From Caulobacteraceae bacterium (GTDB lineage: Bacteria; Pseudomonadota; Alphaproteobacteria; Caulobacterales; Caulobacteraceae), in the NCBI GenBank assembly GCA_947475465.1, contig CANJLK010000003.1, positions 1-64,000 on the forward strand: DNA of 64,000 nucleotides, in the 5' to 3' direction. Shown here piece by piece: positions 1 through 8,558 of this stretch; positions within the stretch are counted from its first letter, which is position 1, and the number at the start of each line of letters is the position of its first letter. The notes under the pieces are model-generated. The model saw nothing but the letters and a program-made list of their open reading frames with translations, had not been told where the DNA came from and did not search any database. Made by a program: the position numbers and the translations under genes.

Positions 1-372
1 GGAGATGCCGACGACGCGGTTGGTGGGCATGTAGGCCACGTAGGCCTTGCCCAGGAAGGGCGCCATGTGGTGCTCGCAGTGGCTCTCCACCTCGATCTCG
101 CGCAGCATGACGATGTCGTCGTAGCCCTGGACGTCCTCGAAGGTGCGGGAAAGCTCCTTGGCCGGGTCCTGGGTGTAGCCCTCGAACCATTCGGCATAGG
201 CGTCGACGACGCGCTTGGGGGTGTCGATCACGCCCTCGCGGCGCGGATCGTCGCCGGCCCACGCGATGAGGGTGCGCACGGCGGCCATCGCCTCTTCCCG
301 CGACGGGCGCTTGGCGGCTTCGAGGTCGAGGTCGGCGGCGCCAAGAGGGGCGCGGTCGCGGATGGCGTCCAT
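1..372 (-). CDS. folE: GTP cyclohydrolase I, C-terminal part beyond the window
   Basis: GTP cyclohydrolase I converts GTP to 7,8-dihydroneopterin triphosphate, the first step of folate and pterin synthesis, in the cytoplasm. The 124 codons visible from the ATG at 372 read into the conserved [11 protein letters not shown] motif, whose Cys and His bind the catalytic zinc, followed by [17 protein letters not shown]. The gene runs off the left edge, so the C-terminal third or more is missing from view. It is divergent from cysS, with 181 bp between the two starts that must hold both promoters; no clear promoter match stood out. The family call is very secure. The start is the only in-frame ATG near the expected N-terminus. 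Confidence 0.95.
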   Translation of the reverse strand, partial: MDAIRDRAPLGAADLDLEAAKRPSREEAMAAVRTLIAWAGDDPRREGVIDTPKRVVDAYAEWFEGYTQDPAKELSRTFEDVQGYDDIVMLREIEVESHCEHHMAPFLGKAYVAYMPTNRVVGIS

Positions 373-553
373 GAGCGGAAGAGGATCTTTCCAGGGTTGA
401 GTTGCGCCGGCACGAAGGTCCCGGAGATTACGCGTGGCCACCCTTAAACCCGGCGGCGGCGGCGGGATGGGTTCCCGTGGCGTCCGGTCCGGTCGATCTG
501 TATATGGGCCGAATGCCGCCTCCGGCAACTGTCACCCTGCGTCAGATATTCTA

Positions 554-1948
554 ATGAGCCTTCGCCTCTACGACACCATGGCCCGCAAGAAGCGGGACTT
601 CGCGCCCCACGATCCCAGGCGGGTGACGATGTATGTCTGCGGGCCCACGGTCTATAACTACAGCCACATCGGCAACTTCCGCCCGGTGGTGGTGTTCGAC
701 GTGCTGTTCCGCCTGCTGCGCCGGCTCTACGGCGAGGATGCGGTGGCCTATGCGGCCAACGTCACCGACGTCGACGACAAGATCAACGCCAAGGCCGCCG
801 AGGAAGGCGTGGGGATCGAGGCCGTCACCGACCGCTACCTTTCCGCCTACAACGCCGACATGGCCACGCTGGGGGCCTTGCCGCCCACCTTCCAGCCGCG
901 GGCCACCGAGACCATCGACGCCATCGTGGGCATGATCGGCCGCCTGGTTCAGGGCGGCTCGGCCTATGCCGCCGAGGGCCATGTGCTGTTCGATACGACG
1001 AGCTACGCCGGATACGGCGAACTGTCGGGCCGAGCCCTGGAGGACATGATCGCCGGCGCGCGGGTCGAGGTGGCGCCCTACAAGCGCAACCCGGCCGACT
1101 TCGTGCTGTGGAAGCCCTCGAAGCCGGGCGAGCCGGTGTGGGAAAGCCCCTGGGGCGCCGGCCGGCCCGGGTGGCACATCGAGTGCTCGGCGATGATCGA
1201 GCAGACCCTGGGCCTGCCCATCGACATCCATGGCGGCGGCATCGACCTGGTCTTCCCCCACCATGAGAACGAGCGGGCGCAGGGCGTCTGCGCGACCCAT
1301 GACCATGAGTATTCCGCCTTCTGGATGCACAACGGCTTCCTGAACTTCGGCGACGAGAAGATGTCGAAGAGCCTGGGCAACGTGGCGCTCGCCCATGACC
1401 TCCTGAAGAGCGTGCCGGGCGAGGCGATCCGCTGGGCGCTGCTCTCAGCCCACTACCGCCAGCCACTGGCCTGGACCGACGAGGGCCTGACCCAGGCGCG
1501 CAATTCGCTGGACCATCTCTACGGCGTGCTCGGCCGGGCGCGGGGCGTCGAGGCCCACGGCAGCGGAGCTCTGGCGGAAGACCAGGTCGAGCCCCTGTTG
1601 GACGACCTAAACACGCCGGCCGCCATGACCGTGTTGAAGAAGCTCGCCAACGATCTGGACGCGGCGGTGCGCAAGGGCGCGGACAACGCCTCGGCCCTGA
1701 AGCAGGACCTGCTGGCCCTGGCCGGGGTGCTGGGCGTGCTGCAGGTCGACCCGGATGTGTGGTTCCAGGGCGGGGCGGACGAGGGGCTGAAGGTGCGGAT
1801 CGACGGCCTGATCGCCGCCCGCGACGCGGCCCGCGGCGCCAAGGACTGGGGCGAGGCCGACCGGATCCGCGCGGAACTCACCGCGTTGAACGTCGAGGTG
1901 ATGGATGGCCCCTCCGGGGCGACCTGGCGGATCAAGGAACAGGCCTGA
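554..1948 (+). CDS. cysS: cysteinyl-tRNA synthetase
   Basis: CysRS charges tRNA-Cys with cysteine in the cytoplasm. The 464-residue product has the normal length for the family. It carries the zinc Cys29 in YVCGPTVY, the HIGH-type motif HIGN at residues 38-41, the zinc segment WHIECSAMIE, the HGGGIDLVFPHHENE stretch, and KMSKS at residues 269-273. An in-frame reading continues upstream to 434, but the family N-terminus (SLRLYDTMARKKRDF) begins at the ATG at 554, so that start is used. The stop overlaps the ATG of the next gene by one base (TGATG), which indicates translational coupling. Confidence 0.97.
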   Translation: MSLRLYDTMARKKRDFAPHDPRRVTMYVCGPTVYNYSHIGNFRPVVVFDVLFRLLRRLYGEDAVAYAANVTDVDDKINAKAAEEGVGIEAVTDRYLSAYNADMATLGALPPTFQPRATETIDAIVGMIGRLVQGGSAYAAEGHVLFDTTSYAGYGELSGRALEDMIAGARVEVAPYKRNPADFVLWKPSKPGEPVWESPWGAGRPGWHIECSAMIEQTLGLPIDIHGGGIDLVFPHHENERAQGVCATHDHEYSAFWMHNGFLNFGDEKMSKSLGNVALAHDLLKSVPGEAIRWALLSAHYRQPLAWTDEGLTQARNSLDHLYGVLGRARGVEAHGSGALAEDQVEPLLDDLNTPAAMTVLKKLANDLDAAVRKGADNASALKQDLLALAGVLGVLQVDPDVWFQGGADEGLKVRIDGLIAARDAARGAKDWGEADRIRAELTALNVEVMDGPSGATWRIKEQA

Positions 1949-2502
1949 TGCCCATTGCGCCCCCGACTCCCCTGAAAGCCGGCCTGTTCGCCAGAGGCGG
2001 CGCGCCGAAAGTCGCCAAGCCCACCGCCACGGGCGCCCCGCCGCCCAAGGCGCCGAGCGGCATCCAGATCGAACACCGGATCGGCATCCAGGCGCCGGCG
2101 GAGGTGATCTGGGGCCTGATCTACGACCTCGGGTCCTGGGCGGAGTGGAATCCCACCTATTCGAAAGCCGAAGGCGACATCCGTATCGGCGGGCGGCTGG
2201 CCATGACCGTGACCCTGCCGGGGCAGGCGCCCATGGAAATCCGGCCGACGGTGCTGGAATGGGTGCCCAACGAACAGCTGCACTGGCGGGTGAGCGCGGT
2301 GGGCGGCCTGATCAAGACCACCCGCTACATCGAGATCGAGGCCCTGGCCGAGGCCAGCTGCATCGTCTCCAACGGCGAATATATCGGCGGCTTCCTGGGG
2401 ACATCGCTGGCCCGGCGGATGGGCCGTTCCATGCACCGCGGCTTCACGGCGATGAATGAGGCCCTGAAAGCGCGCGCCGAAGCGCAGGCGCGGACGTCCT
2501 GA
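1948..2502 (+). CDS. SRPBCC (START-like) domain protein
   Basis: This 184-residue protein has a 45-residue Pro/Ala-rich N-terminus followed by a polyketide-cyclase/SRPBCC-type fold. The diagnostic stretch is IEHRIGIQAPAEVIWGLI, then WAEWNPTYSKAEGDIRIGG, the strand pattern GRLAMTVTLPG, and a C-terminal long helix (RRMGRSMHRGFTAMNEALK). SRPBCC proteins enclose hydrophobic ligands; no catalytic residues can be assigned here. It is coupled to cysS by a one-base overlap, so it is probably co-translated with it, although a functional link to cysteinyl-tRNA is not evident. The fold assignment is fairly firm and the function unknown. Confidence 0.8.
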   Translation: MPIAPPTPLKAGLFARGGAPKVAKPTATGAPPPKAPSGIQIEHRIGIQAPAEVIWGLIYDLGSWAEWNPTYSKAEGDIRIGGRLAMTVTLPGQAPMEIRPTVLEWVPNEQLHWRVSAVGGLIKTTRYIEIEALAEASCIVSNGEYIGGFLGTSLARRMGRSMHRGFTAMNEALKARAEAQARTS

Positions 2503-2506
2503 GGGC

Positions 2507-2800
2507 GTGGACAGCCAGCCGGCCGGCGTCTTTGTCCTGACCCTGCGGGCGGTCGCCGGCCCCGACAATGCGCAGCCCGACGGGCGGCGTTACACGATAC
2601 TGGCCTTTGCGGTGGGTGCGGACGAGGCGGCGGCCGCGAAGATCGCGCTGGAGGGCCTTTCGGTGCTGGGCTGGATCGAGGCCGAGACCCTGCGCTGCGG
2701 CGAGATCATCGACGAGGCCGCCGTGCCCGAAGACCTGTGCGGGCCGATGGCCCGAGCCCGGCGCGATGGGTGCGCCCTCGTGGTCTACGACGAGGATTGA
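2507..2800 (+). CDS. small conserved hypothetical protein
   Basis: This 97-residue acidic protein starts at a GTG only 4 bases after the SRPBCC stop. The sequence shows an alternating strand/helix pattern: GVFVLTLRAV, RRYTILAFAVGADEAAAAKIALEGLSVLGW, then LRCGEIID and CALVVYDED. It is compact, has no signal peptide or membrane segment, and has no motif I recognise. Its position in the cysS operon and its codon usage, which matches its neighbours, support a real gene. No function is assigned. Confidence 0.7.
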   Translation: MDSQPAGVFVLTLRAVAGPDNAQPDGRRYTILAFAVGADEAAAAKIALEGLSVLGWIEAETLRCGEIIDEAAVPEDLCGPMARARRDGCALVVYDED

Positions 2801-2843
2801 GGCCCCTCGACAATTGGCCCAGCGCGTCCTAACGCCCAGGGCC

Positions 2844-4331
2844 ATGACGGCAGGCGCCAAACCCGACGCGGCGGACCGATCGCCGACCTTTGGCGGGCCC
2901 GACCTGGATCCGGCCGACTGGGAGGCCGTGCGCGCCCAGGGCCACCGCATGCTGGACGACATGATCAACCACCTGCAGGGCCTTCGCGAAGAGCCGGTCT
3001 GGCGCGAGCCGCCGGCGGCGCTGCGGGCCGGATTCCGCGAACCCCTGCCCGCCAAGGGCGCGGACCTGGCGGCGGTCTATGACAGGTTCGCCGCGGAGAT
3101 CCTGCCCTATTCCAGCGGCAACACCCATCCACGCTTCATGGGCTGGGTGCAGGGCGGCGGCACGGTGGTCGGCATGCTGGCGGAGATGCTGTCGGCCACG
3201 ATGAACGCCAACCTGGGCGGCCGCGACCACATGGCGCTGGAGGTCGAGCAGCAGCTGGTGGCGTGGACCCGCGAACTGTTCGGCTTTCCGGCAGGCGCCA
3301 GCGGCCTTTTCGTCACCGGGACCAGCCAGGCCAATTTCATGGGCCTGCTGATCGCCCGCACCCGGGTGCTGGGCCCCAGCGTCCGCAAGGCCGGAATCCG
3401 CGAGGCCGGCGAGCGACTGACAGCCTATGCCTCCGCCGCCGTGCACGGGTGCGTGGCCAACGCCCTGGACATCGCCGGCATCGGCAGCGATCACCTGCGC
3501 CGGGTGGCGGTGGACGAAAACCAGCGCATCCGACTGGACGCCCTGCGGATCGCCATCGCCGCCGACCGAGCCGCGGGCCTGCGGCCCTTCGCGGTGGTGG
3601 GCTCGGCCGGGACGGTGGATGTCGGCGCCATCGACGACCTGGCCGGCCTGGCCGCCGTCGCCCGCGACGAGGACCTGCATTTCCATATCGACGGGGCCTT
3701 CGGGGCGCTGGGCATGCTATCGGCGGCGCTCGCGCCGCGGCTGGCCGGGATCGAACAGGCCGATTCCATCGGCTTCGACTGGCACAAGTGGGGTCAGGTC
3801 CCCTACGACGCGGGCTTCCTGCTGGTGCGCGACGGCGACCTGCACCGGCGGACGTTCTCGGAGGACGCGGCCTATCTGCGGCACAGCCAAAAGGGCCTGG
3901 CGGCAGGCGACTGGTGGCCCTGCGACTACGGTCCGGACCTGTCGCGCAGTTTCCGGGCGCTGAAAACCTGGTTCACCATCAAGACCTATGGGACGCAGGC
4001 GCTGGGCGAGGTCATCGCCCGGACCTGCGACCTGGCCCAGGGCCTGGGGCGGCGGGTCGCGGCGGAGCCGGAGCTGGAGCTGCTGGCGCCCGTGCAGCTC
4101 AATATCGTCTGCTTCCGTTTCCGGGGCGCAGATCCCGACACGCTCAACGAGGAGGTCGTGGCGCGCCTGCAGACGAGCGGCCTGGCGGCGCCGTCCCTGA
4201 CCAAGGTGGGCGGCAAGACGGCCATCCGCTGCGCCATCGTCAACCATCGCACCGACACCAGCGACATGGATGCGGTGGCCGACGGCGTCCTGGCCATCGG
4301 CCGCACGGTCCGCGCTGAGCGGGGGGACTGA
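2844..4331 (+). CDS. group II PLP-dependent amino-acid decarboxylase (aromatic-L-amino-acid decarboxylase-like)
   Basis: Members of this family use pyridoxal phosphate to decarboxylate aromatic amino acids or glutamate and related substrates. The 495-residue product has the family layout: an N-terminal arm (DWEAVRAQGHRMLDDMINHL), the segment HPRFMGWVQGGGTVVG, the cofactor-binding FVTGTSQANFMGLLIAR, the HIDGAFGALGML Asp, and the PLP-lysine motif FDWHKWGQVPYDAGF with Lys315. The ATG at 2844 matches the usual N-terminus; a longer in-frame reading from 2568 overlaps the previous gene and is rejected. It follows the small gene by 43 bp. Which amino acid it uses cannot be told from the sequence; some homologues act in tryptamine, tyramine or phenylacetaldehyde formation. 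Confidence 0.88.
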   Translation: MTAGAKPDAADRSPTFGGPDLDPADWEAVRAQGHRMLDDMINHLQGLREEPVWREPPAALRAGFREPLPAKGADLAAVYDRFAAEILPYSSGNTHPRFMGWVQGGGTVVGMLAEMLSATMNANLGGRDHMALEVEQQLVAWTRELFGFPAGASGLFVTGTSQANFMGLLIARTRVLGPSVRKAGIREAGERLTAYASAAVHGCVANALDIAGIGSDHLRRVAVDENQRIRLDALRIAIAADRAAGLRPFAVVGSAGTVDVGAIDDLAGLAAVARDEDLHFHIDGAFGALGMLSAALAPRLAGIEQADSIGFDWHKWGQVPYDAGFLLVRDGDLHRRTFSEDAAYLRHSQKGLAAGDWWPCDYGPDLSRSFRALKTWFTIKTYGTQALGEVIARTCDLAQGLGRRVAAEPELELLAPVQLNIVCFRFRGADPDTLNEEVVARLQTSGLAAPSLTKVGGKTAIRCAIVNHRTDTSDMDAVADGVLAIGRTVRAERGD

Positions 4332-4337
4332 GCGACC

Positions 4338-5873
4338 ATGGCCGCGTCCGAGAGCCCGCTCGTCCAGCGCTATAGCCCGATGATCGAACACGACGGCGAA
4401 CGGGCGCGCCAGGAACTGCGCGACCTCGTCGCCCGCGAGCCGGAACTGCTGGAGGCCCGGACCCTGCTGGCGCTGGCCTATCTGCGCTGTCTCGATTTCC
4501 CCAGGGCCCTCGAGGCCAACCGCGAGACGCTGAAGCTCGATCCCAGCAATTCCGAGGCGTTGCGGAACGTGGCGCTTTGCCTGCACGGGCTGGGCGACAT
4601 CGAAGGCGCGTTGGTGGCCTACAACAACGCGTTCGAGGTCACCCACTCGACGGACGCCGCCGCGCTGACCGCTGTGATGCTGCACCGGGCCGGGCGGTTG
4701 AAGGCGGCGGAACGGGCCTACGACTTCCTGCTCACCAAGGCGCCGATCGACAACCTGAACATGCTGACCGGGCTTCGGGGCATTGTGAGCGTGCTGCGCG
4801 ACCTTGGCCAGCCGCTGGCCGCCGAGCGCTTCGCAGGCGACTTGGCGATGCGTTTTCGCCGCAACCCGGCGCTGGTGGCCTCGTTCCTGATGCGGCGCGA
4901 GAACGCCACGGGCTTCCACGAATGGTTCCGGTTGGTGGACAAGAGCCGGCTGGCCGAGGCCCTGCGCAAGGGCGCGGCGGAAGACCCGCAAGGGGCGCGC
5001 ACGCCGGAGACCTTCAATCTGCCGCAGGATCGGGCGGCCTTGCAGGCCTTCGCGGAGGCCGCGCCGCCCGGAACCCTCTACATCGTCAAGCCGATCCGCG
5101 GCTCCGGCGGCCAGGGGATCGCTGTGGTCGGCGACCTGGCCGCAACCCTTGGACGCGACGATGTGGTGGTGCAGCGTTACATCGCAAAGCCCTACCTTGT
5201 GGATGGCCGCAAAGGGCACCTGCGGATCTACGCCCTGATCGCCGCCAGCGCGCCCTTGCGGGCCTATGTCTATTCCGAAGGGATCGTGCGGTTCGCGCCG
5301 GAGCCCTACGACCCCAGGCCCGAGCGCCTGTCGGAGGTGGCCATGCATGTGACCAACACCGCCCTGCACATCGGCCATCCGGGCCTGCTGGTCAGCGACG
5401 ACGCCTCGAAGGAAGACGTGGGCTCGGTCTGGAGCCTCTCGGCCCTGCTGCGCCGCATGGAGGCCGACGGCCATGACCCGCAGGCGGTATTCGGCAAGAT
5501 CAGCGACCTGGTGGCTTGGTTCATCCGTCTGCTGCAGCGCGACGGCTTCTTCGAACGCCAGGCGGCGGCGGGCCCCCAGCGCTCCTACGGGCCCAAGCTG
5601 TTCGGCTTCGATATCCTGCTCGACGCGGAGACCAACCCCTGGCTGATCGAGATCCAGGCGGCGCCGGCGGCGGTGGGCTCGGCCCTGGTCGAACGCATCA
5701 ACAACGAGCTCTACCAGACCGTTTTCCGGATGGGCAACGCGACGCTGTTCGAGGACGGCATGGCGCCGGAGACGATCCAGGCGTTGGCCGCCGACCCGGC
5801 GGCGCTGGTGGCCCGCGAGGTGGAGATCGAGGCCGCCAACCGCGGGAAGTTCGTTCCGCTGAACCCGGACTAG
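4338..5873 (+). CDS. TPR protein with C-terminal tubulin-tyrosine-ligase-like ATP-grasp domain
   Basis: The 511-residue product begins 6 bases after the decarboxylase gene. Residues about 15-190 are tetratricopeptide-like helices (for example ALLALAYLRCLDFPRALEAN, ALRNVALCLHGLGDIEGAL). From about residue 235 the ATP-grasp core of the TTL family appears: the lysine loop YIVKPIRGSGGQGI near residue 251, VVQRYIAKPYLVDGRKGHLR, and the metal-binding KLFGFDILLD with WLIEIQAAP near 438, in place of the classical EVNASP. TTL enzymes ligate amino acids to protein termini or side chains in eukaryotes; bacterial versions are mostly uncharacterised. ATP-dependent ligase activity is inferred. Its 3' end overlaps the convergent phospholipase gene by 4 bases. 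Confidence 0.82.
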   Translation: MAASESPLVQRYSPMIEHDGERARQELRDLVAREPELLEARTLLALAYLRCLDFPRALEANRETLKLDPSNSEALRNVALCLHGLGDIEGALVAYNNAFEVTHSTDAAALTAVMLHRAGRLKAAERAYDFLLTKAPIDNLNMLTGLRGIVSVLRDLGQPLAAERFAGDLAMRFRRNPALVASFLMRRENATGFHEWFRLVDKSRLAEALRKGAAEDPQGARTPETFNLPQDRAALQAFAEAAPPGTLYIVKPIRGSGGQGIAVVGDLAATLGRDDVVVQRYIAKPYLVDGRKGHLRIYALIAASAPLRAYVYSEGIVRFAPEPYDPRPERLSEVAMHVTNTALHIGHPGLLVSDDASKEDVGSVWSLSALLRRMEADGHDPQAVFGKISDLVAWFIRLLQRDGFFERQAAAGPQRSYGPKLFGFDILLDAETNPWLIEIQAAPAAVGSALVERINNELYQTVFRMGNATLFEDGMAPETIQALAADPAALVAREVEIEAANRGKFVPLNPD

Positions 5874-7933
5874 GCGCCGAAGGCCGGGTCGCTCAGGCTG
5901 GGGCGGCCGTCTTCGCCGTGGCCCGCGAAGCGGCGCAGGAAGCCCGGCGCTTCGAGGCAGGTGACCTGCACGTCATACCAGTGGTGGCTGGCCCGCAGAT
6001 CCAGTTCGATAATGCGTTCGGCGCCCGGCGCGAGCCGGTAACGCCGCCGCGGCGTTTTCGCATAGGCCAGGGCAGTGACGTCGAGGGTGATGGGGTCGGG
6101 CCCCTCGTTGTGCAGGGCGACGTGCAGGCTGCGATCCGGCGCCTGGAACCAGGCATTGGCCTCCGGGCGCTGGCTGGCGGCCGGTCCGAGGTCGCCCCGG
6201 TAGAGGCACAGGAATCCGTTGGGCCCGTGCAGAGCCAGGGCGTAGGGGCCCGCCTCGAGCGCCAGGACATCGGTCAGGTAGCCGGCGAGGCCGAGCGTGT
6301 AGAAACGCGGCTCCCCATGGCCGCCAGGGTAGAGATTGAAGGTGACGCCCGCCTGACCGGTGTTGGAGAGCGTCAGCAGCAGCCCGTCGGGATCGTAGTG
6401 GGTCGTGGTCTGGAATTCGTAGGGCAGGGCGCGGGCCGGCCGCGTGCCGGGCTCCTGATGCAGCGCGGCCTCGACCACGGGCTTGGGGTAGGGGAGCGTC
6501 ATGGCGGCCTTCGCCCCGGCCGGCAGGGCGGTGGTGTCGGGCAGCGCTGGCGGCGGAGCGTCGGGCGTGGCGAAATCGAAGACGCTGGTCAGGTCGCCGC
6601 AGACCGCGCGGCGCCAGGGCGTGATGTTGGGCTCGGCCACGCCGAACCTGGCTTCCAGCAGGCGGATCACGGAGGTGTGGTCGAAAACCTGTGAGTTGAC
6701 GAAGCCGCCCTTGGTCCAGGGGCTGACGACGATCATCGGCACGCGGGGCCCAAGGCCCACCGGCTCGCCGTGGAAGTTTTCCCCCGTGGTGGGGACGGTG
6801 CTCTTGCCCGGAGCAGAGCCCGTGGCCGGTAGGGGCGGCGGCACATGGTCGAAGAAGCCGTCATTCTCGTCGTAGTTCAGGATGAAGACGGTCTTGGCCC
6901 AGACCTTGGGGTTGGCGGTGAGGGCGCCGATCAGCCGGGCGGTCAGGTGCTCGCCGTCGGAGGGGCTGGCGGCGGGATGCTCCGACAGCCGGTAGGGCGG
7001 CACGATCCAGGAAACCTGGGGCAGGCGGTCGGCGGCGGCGTCGGCGGCGAACTGGGCCACCAGATGCTCGCCCTGCGAGGTCTTGTCGGTCTCCGGGCCG
7101 GAGCCCGGCGCCCAGGCGCGGCCCTTTTGATAGAGCGGCGACTTCGGCCCGATGCCGCGAAAGTTGGCGAAGTAGGACAGAGCGTTGTCGCCGTAGTTCT
7201 CGTGCTCCTGGTAGACCTTCCAGCCTATGCCCGCCGCCTGCAGACGCTCCGCGTAGGTCGTCCAGGTGAGGCCCGTGAAGCCGGGCGAGTCCTTCGCCGG
7301 ATCGGCGGCGTAGCTGGTCTCCCCGGGCGGGTTGGTGGTGACGATGGCGCTATCCTCGCCGACCGCCAGACCGCTGGTGCCGCTGAACAGGAACAGCCGG
7401 TTGGGGTTGGTGGGGCCGAAGATCGAGCAATGGTAGGCGTCGCAGATCGTGAAGGCGTCGGCCAGGGCATAGTAGAAGGGGATGTCGGCGCGGCTGAAGT
7501 AACCCATGGTCAGCGGACCCTTGGCGGCGATCCAGGCGTCGTGGCGCTTCCAGCGGGTGTGGCTGCCCTTCCAGCTGTGGTCGAGGCTGAACATGGTCTC
7601 GGCGCGGGTGGCGCGGGTGTCGAGGTGGAAGGGTCCCACCGCTGCGCCGTCCACCTTGCCGGGCTGGCGCCAGACCGGCTGGCCGCCCGGCAGTTCGATG
7701 GGCCGGGGATCGCCGAAGCCGCGCACGCCGGCCAGGGTCCCGAAGTAGTGGTCGAAGCTGCGGTTCTCCTGCATGAGGATCACCACGTGCTCGATATCGC
7801 GCAGCGTGCCGGTCCGCCGCGCCGCCGGCAGGGCCAAGGCGCGGGCGATGGCCGGCGGCAGGAGGCCGGCGCCCAGCGCCGTCCCGCCCGCCAGCTTCAG
7901 GAATCCTCGGCGGTCATCCACCCGGTCGGTCAT
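5870..7933 (-). CDS. plcC: phosphocholine-specific phospholipase C, Tat-exported
   Basis: The enzyme hydrolyses phosphatidylcholine or sphingomyelin head groups outside the cytoplasm. The 687-residue product opens with a twin-arginine signal (DDRRGFLKLAGGTALGAG) and then shows the family motifs HVVILMQENRSFDHYFGTL, GPTNPNRLFLFSGT and YDENDGFFDHVPPPLP. The C-terminus carries the two small beta domains typical of Pseudomonas-type PLCs (TLSNTGQAGVTFNLYPGG and LHNEGPDPITLDVT). The length is normal for the family. It is monocistronic and convergent with the TPR-TTL gene. Phosphate-limitation control is common for this family but no Pho box was identified. The family is secure, the lipid substrate inferred. 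Confidence 0.92.
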   Translation of the reverse strand: MTDRVDDRRGFLKLAGGTALGAGLLPPAIARALALPAARRTGTLRDIEHVVILMQENRSFDHYFGTLAGVRGFGDPRPIELPGGQPVWRQPGKVDGAAVGPFHLDTRATRAETMFSLDHSWKGSHTRWKRHDAWIAAKGPLTMGYFSRADIPFYYALADAFTICDAYHCSIFGPTNPNRLFLFSGTSGLAVGEDSAIVTTNPPGETSYAADPAKDSPGFTGLTWTTYAERLQAAGIGWKVYQEHENYGDNALSYFANFRGIGPKSPLYQKGRAWAPGSGPETDKTSQGEHLVAQFAADAAADRLPQVSWIVPPYRLSEHPAASPSDGEHLTARLIGALTANPKVWAKTVFILNYDENDGFFDHVPPPLPATGSAPGKSTVPTTGENFHGEPVGLGPRVPMIVVSPWTKGGFVNSQVFDHTSVIRLLEARFGVAEPNITPWRRAVCGDLTSVFDFATPDAPPPALPDTTALPAGAKAAMTLPYPKPVVEAALHQEPGTRPARALPYEFQTTTHYDPDGLLLTLSNTGQAGVTFNLYPGGHGEPRFYTLGLAGYLTDVLALEAGPYALALHGPNGFLCLYRGDLGPAASQRPEANAWFQAPDRSLHVALHNEGPDPITLDVTALAYAKTPRRRYRLAPGAERIIELDLRASHHWYDVQVTCLEAPGFLRRFAGHGEDGRPSLSDPAFGA

Positions 7934-8053
7934 CGCGCGCTCCCCACGAACCTCGCAAGCTTAGCCTAATTAAGGACAAGCTCGTCGTGCTTGATGGCGC
8001 CGCCCGTCGCCTATAGGCAGCGGCGATCGAACGGGCCGCGGGGAGTTGGCGGG

Positions 8054-8554
8054 ATGCGACTGAAGAGCCTTCGCCCTGCGGGATTGGCCGTAGGCCTGAT
8101 CCTTGCGCCGTTTCTTCTCGCGGGCTGCACCACTCCCGTGAAAGTCCAGCCGAGCGCCGCGGTGCTGGACATGCGCGCCGCCGCCGCGGAGCGGACCCGA
8201 CAGGCCGCACTGGCCGGCTGCGTCGATCCGCGCCAGGGGGGAGCCGAGGCGACGATCGTCCGCTTCGGGTTCCTTGACGATTCCCTGGACGACATGGCCG
8301 CCCGCCATCTGGCGCCGGTGCTGGCCTATGCCCGGTGCGCCAGGACGGGGATCGTCGCGGCAGGCGAGGCCGACCAGCACGGCACGGCCGAGCAGCAGCA
8401 GGCGCTGATCGCGCGCCGGATCGCGGTGGTCGTGAAGTATCTGGTGGCCGGCGGCGTCGACGCGGCGCGGATTTCCAGCGTGGCGTCGGCGAAGGATGCC
8501 CCGGCCGGCGACGGCGCGCCGCTGTTCCTGCTGGCGCGCGGACGCGGCTGGTAA
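8054..8554 (+). CDS. lipoprotein with OmpA-like C-terminal region
   Basis: The 166-residue product has a lipoprotein signal peptide ending in the lipobox LLAGC, with Cys25 as the acylation site; the ATG at 8054 is chosen because it places this signal at the N-terminus. The mature part contains a motif reminiscent of OmpA/peptidoglycan-associated domains: IVRFGFLDDSLDDMAARHLAPVLAYAR, then GIVAAGEADQHGTAEQQQALIARRIAVVVKYL and a short C-terminal strand. Two extra cysteines (LAGCVDP, ARCART) could form a disulphide. The protein is probably anchored in the outer membrane facing the periplasm. It is divergent from the phospholipase C gene. No specific role can be assigned. Confidence 0.75.
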   Translation: MRLKSLRPAGLAVGLILAPFLLAGCTTPVKVQPSAAVLDMRAAAAERTRQAALAGCVDPRQGGAEATIVRFGFLDDSLDDMAARHLAPVLAYARCARTGIVAAGEADQHGTAEQQQALIARRIAVVVKYLVAGGVDAARISSVASAKDAPAGDGAPLFLLARGRGW

Positions 8555-8558
8555 AGCC

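Noticed and set aside
3717..5474. A 585-codon minus-strand frame across the decarboxylase and TTL genes
   Set aside because: Antisense to two well-supported genes, with no recognisable protein signature.
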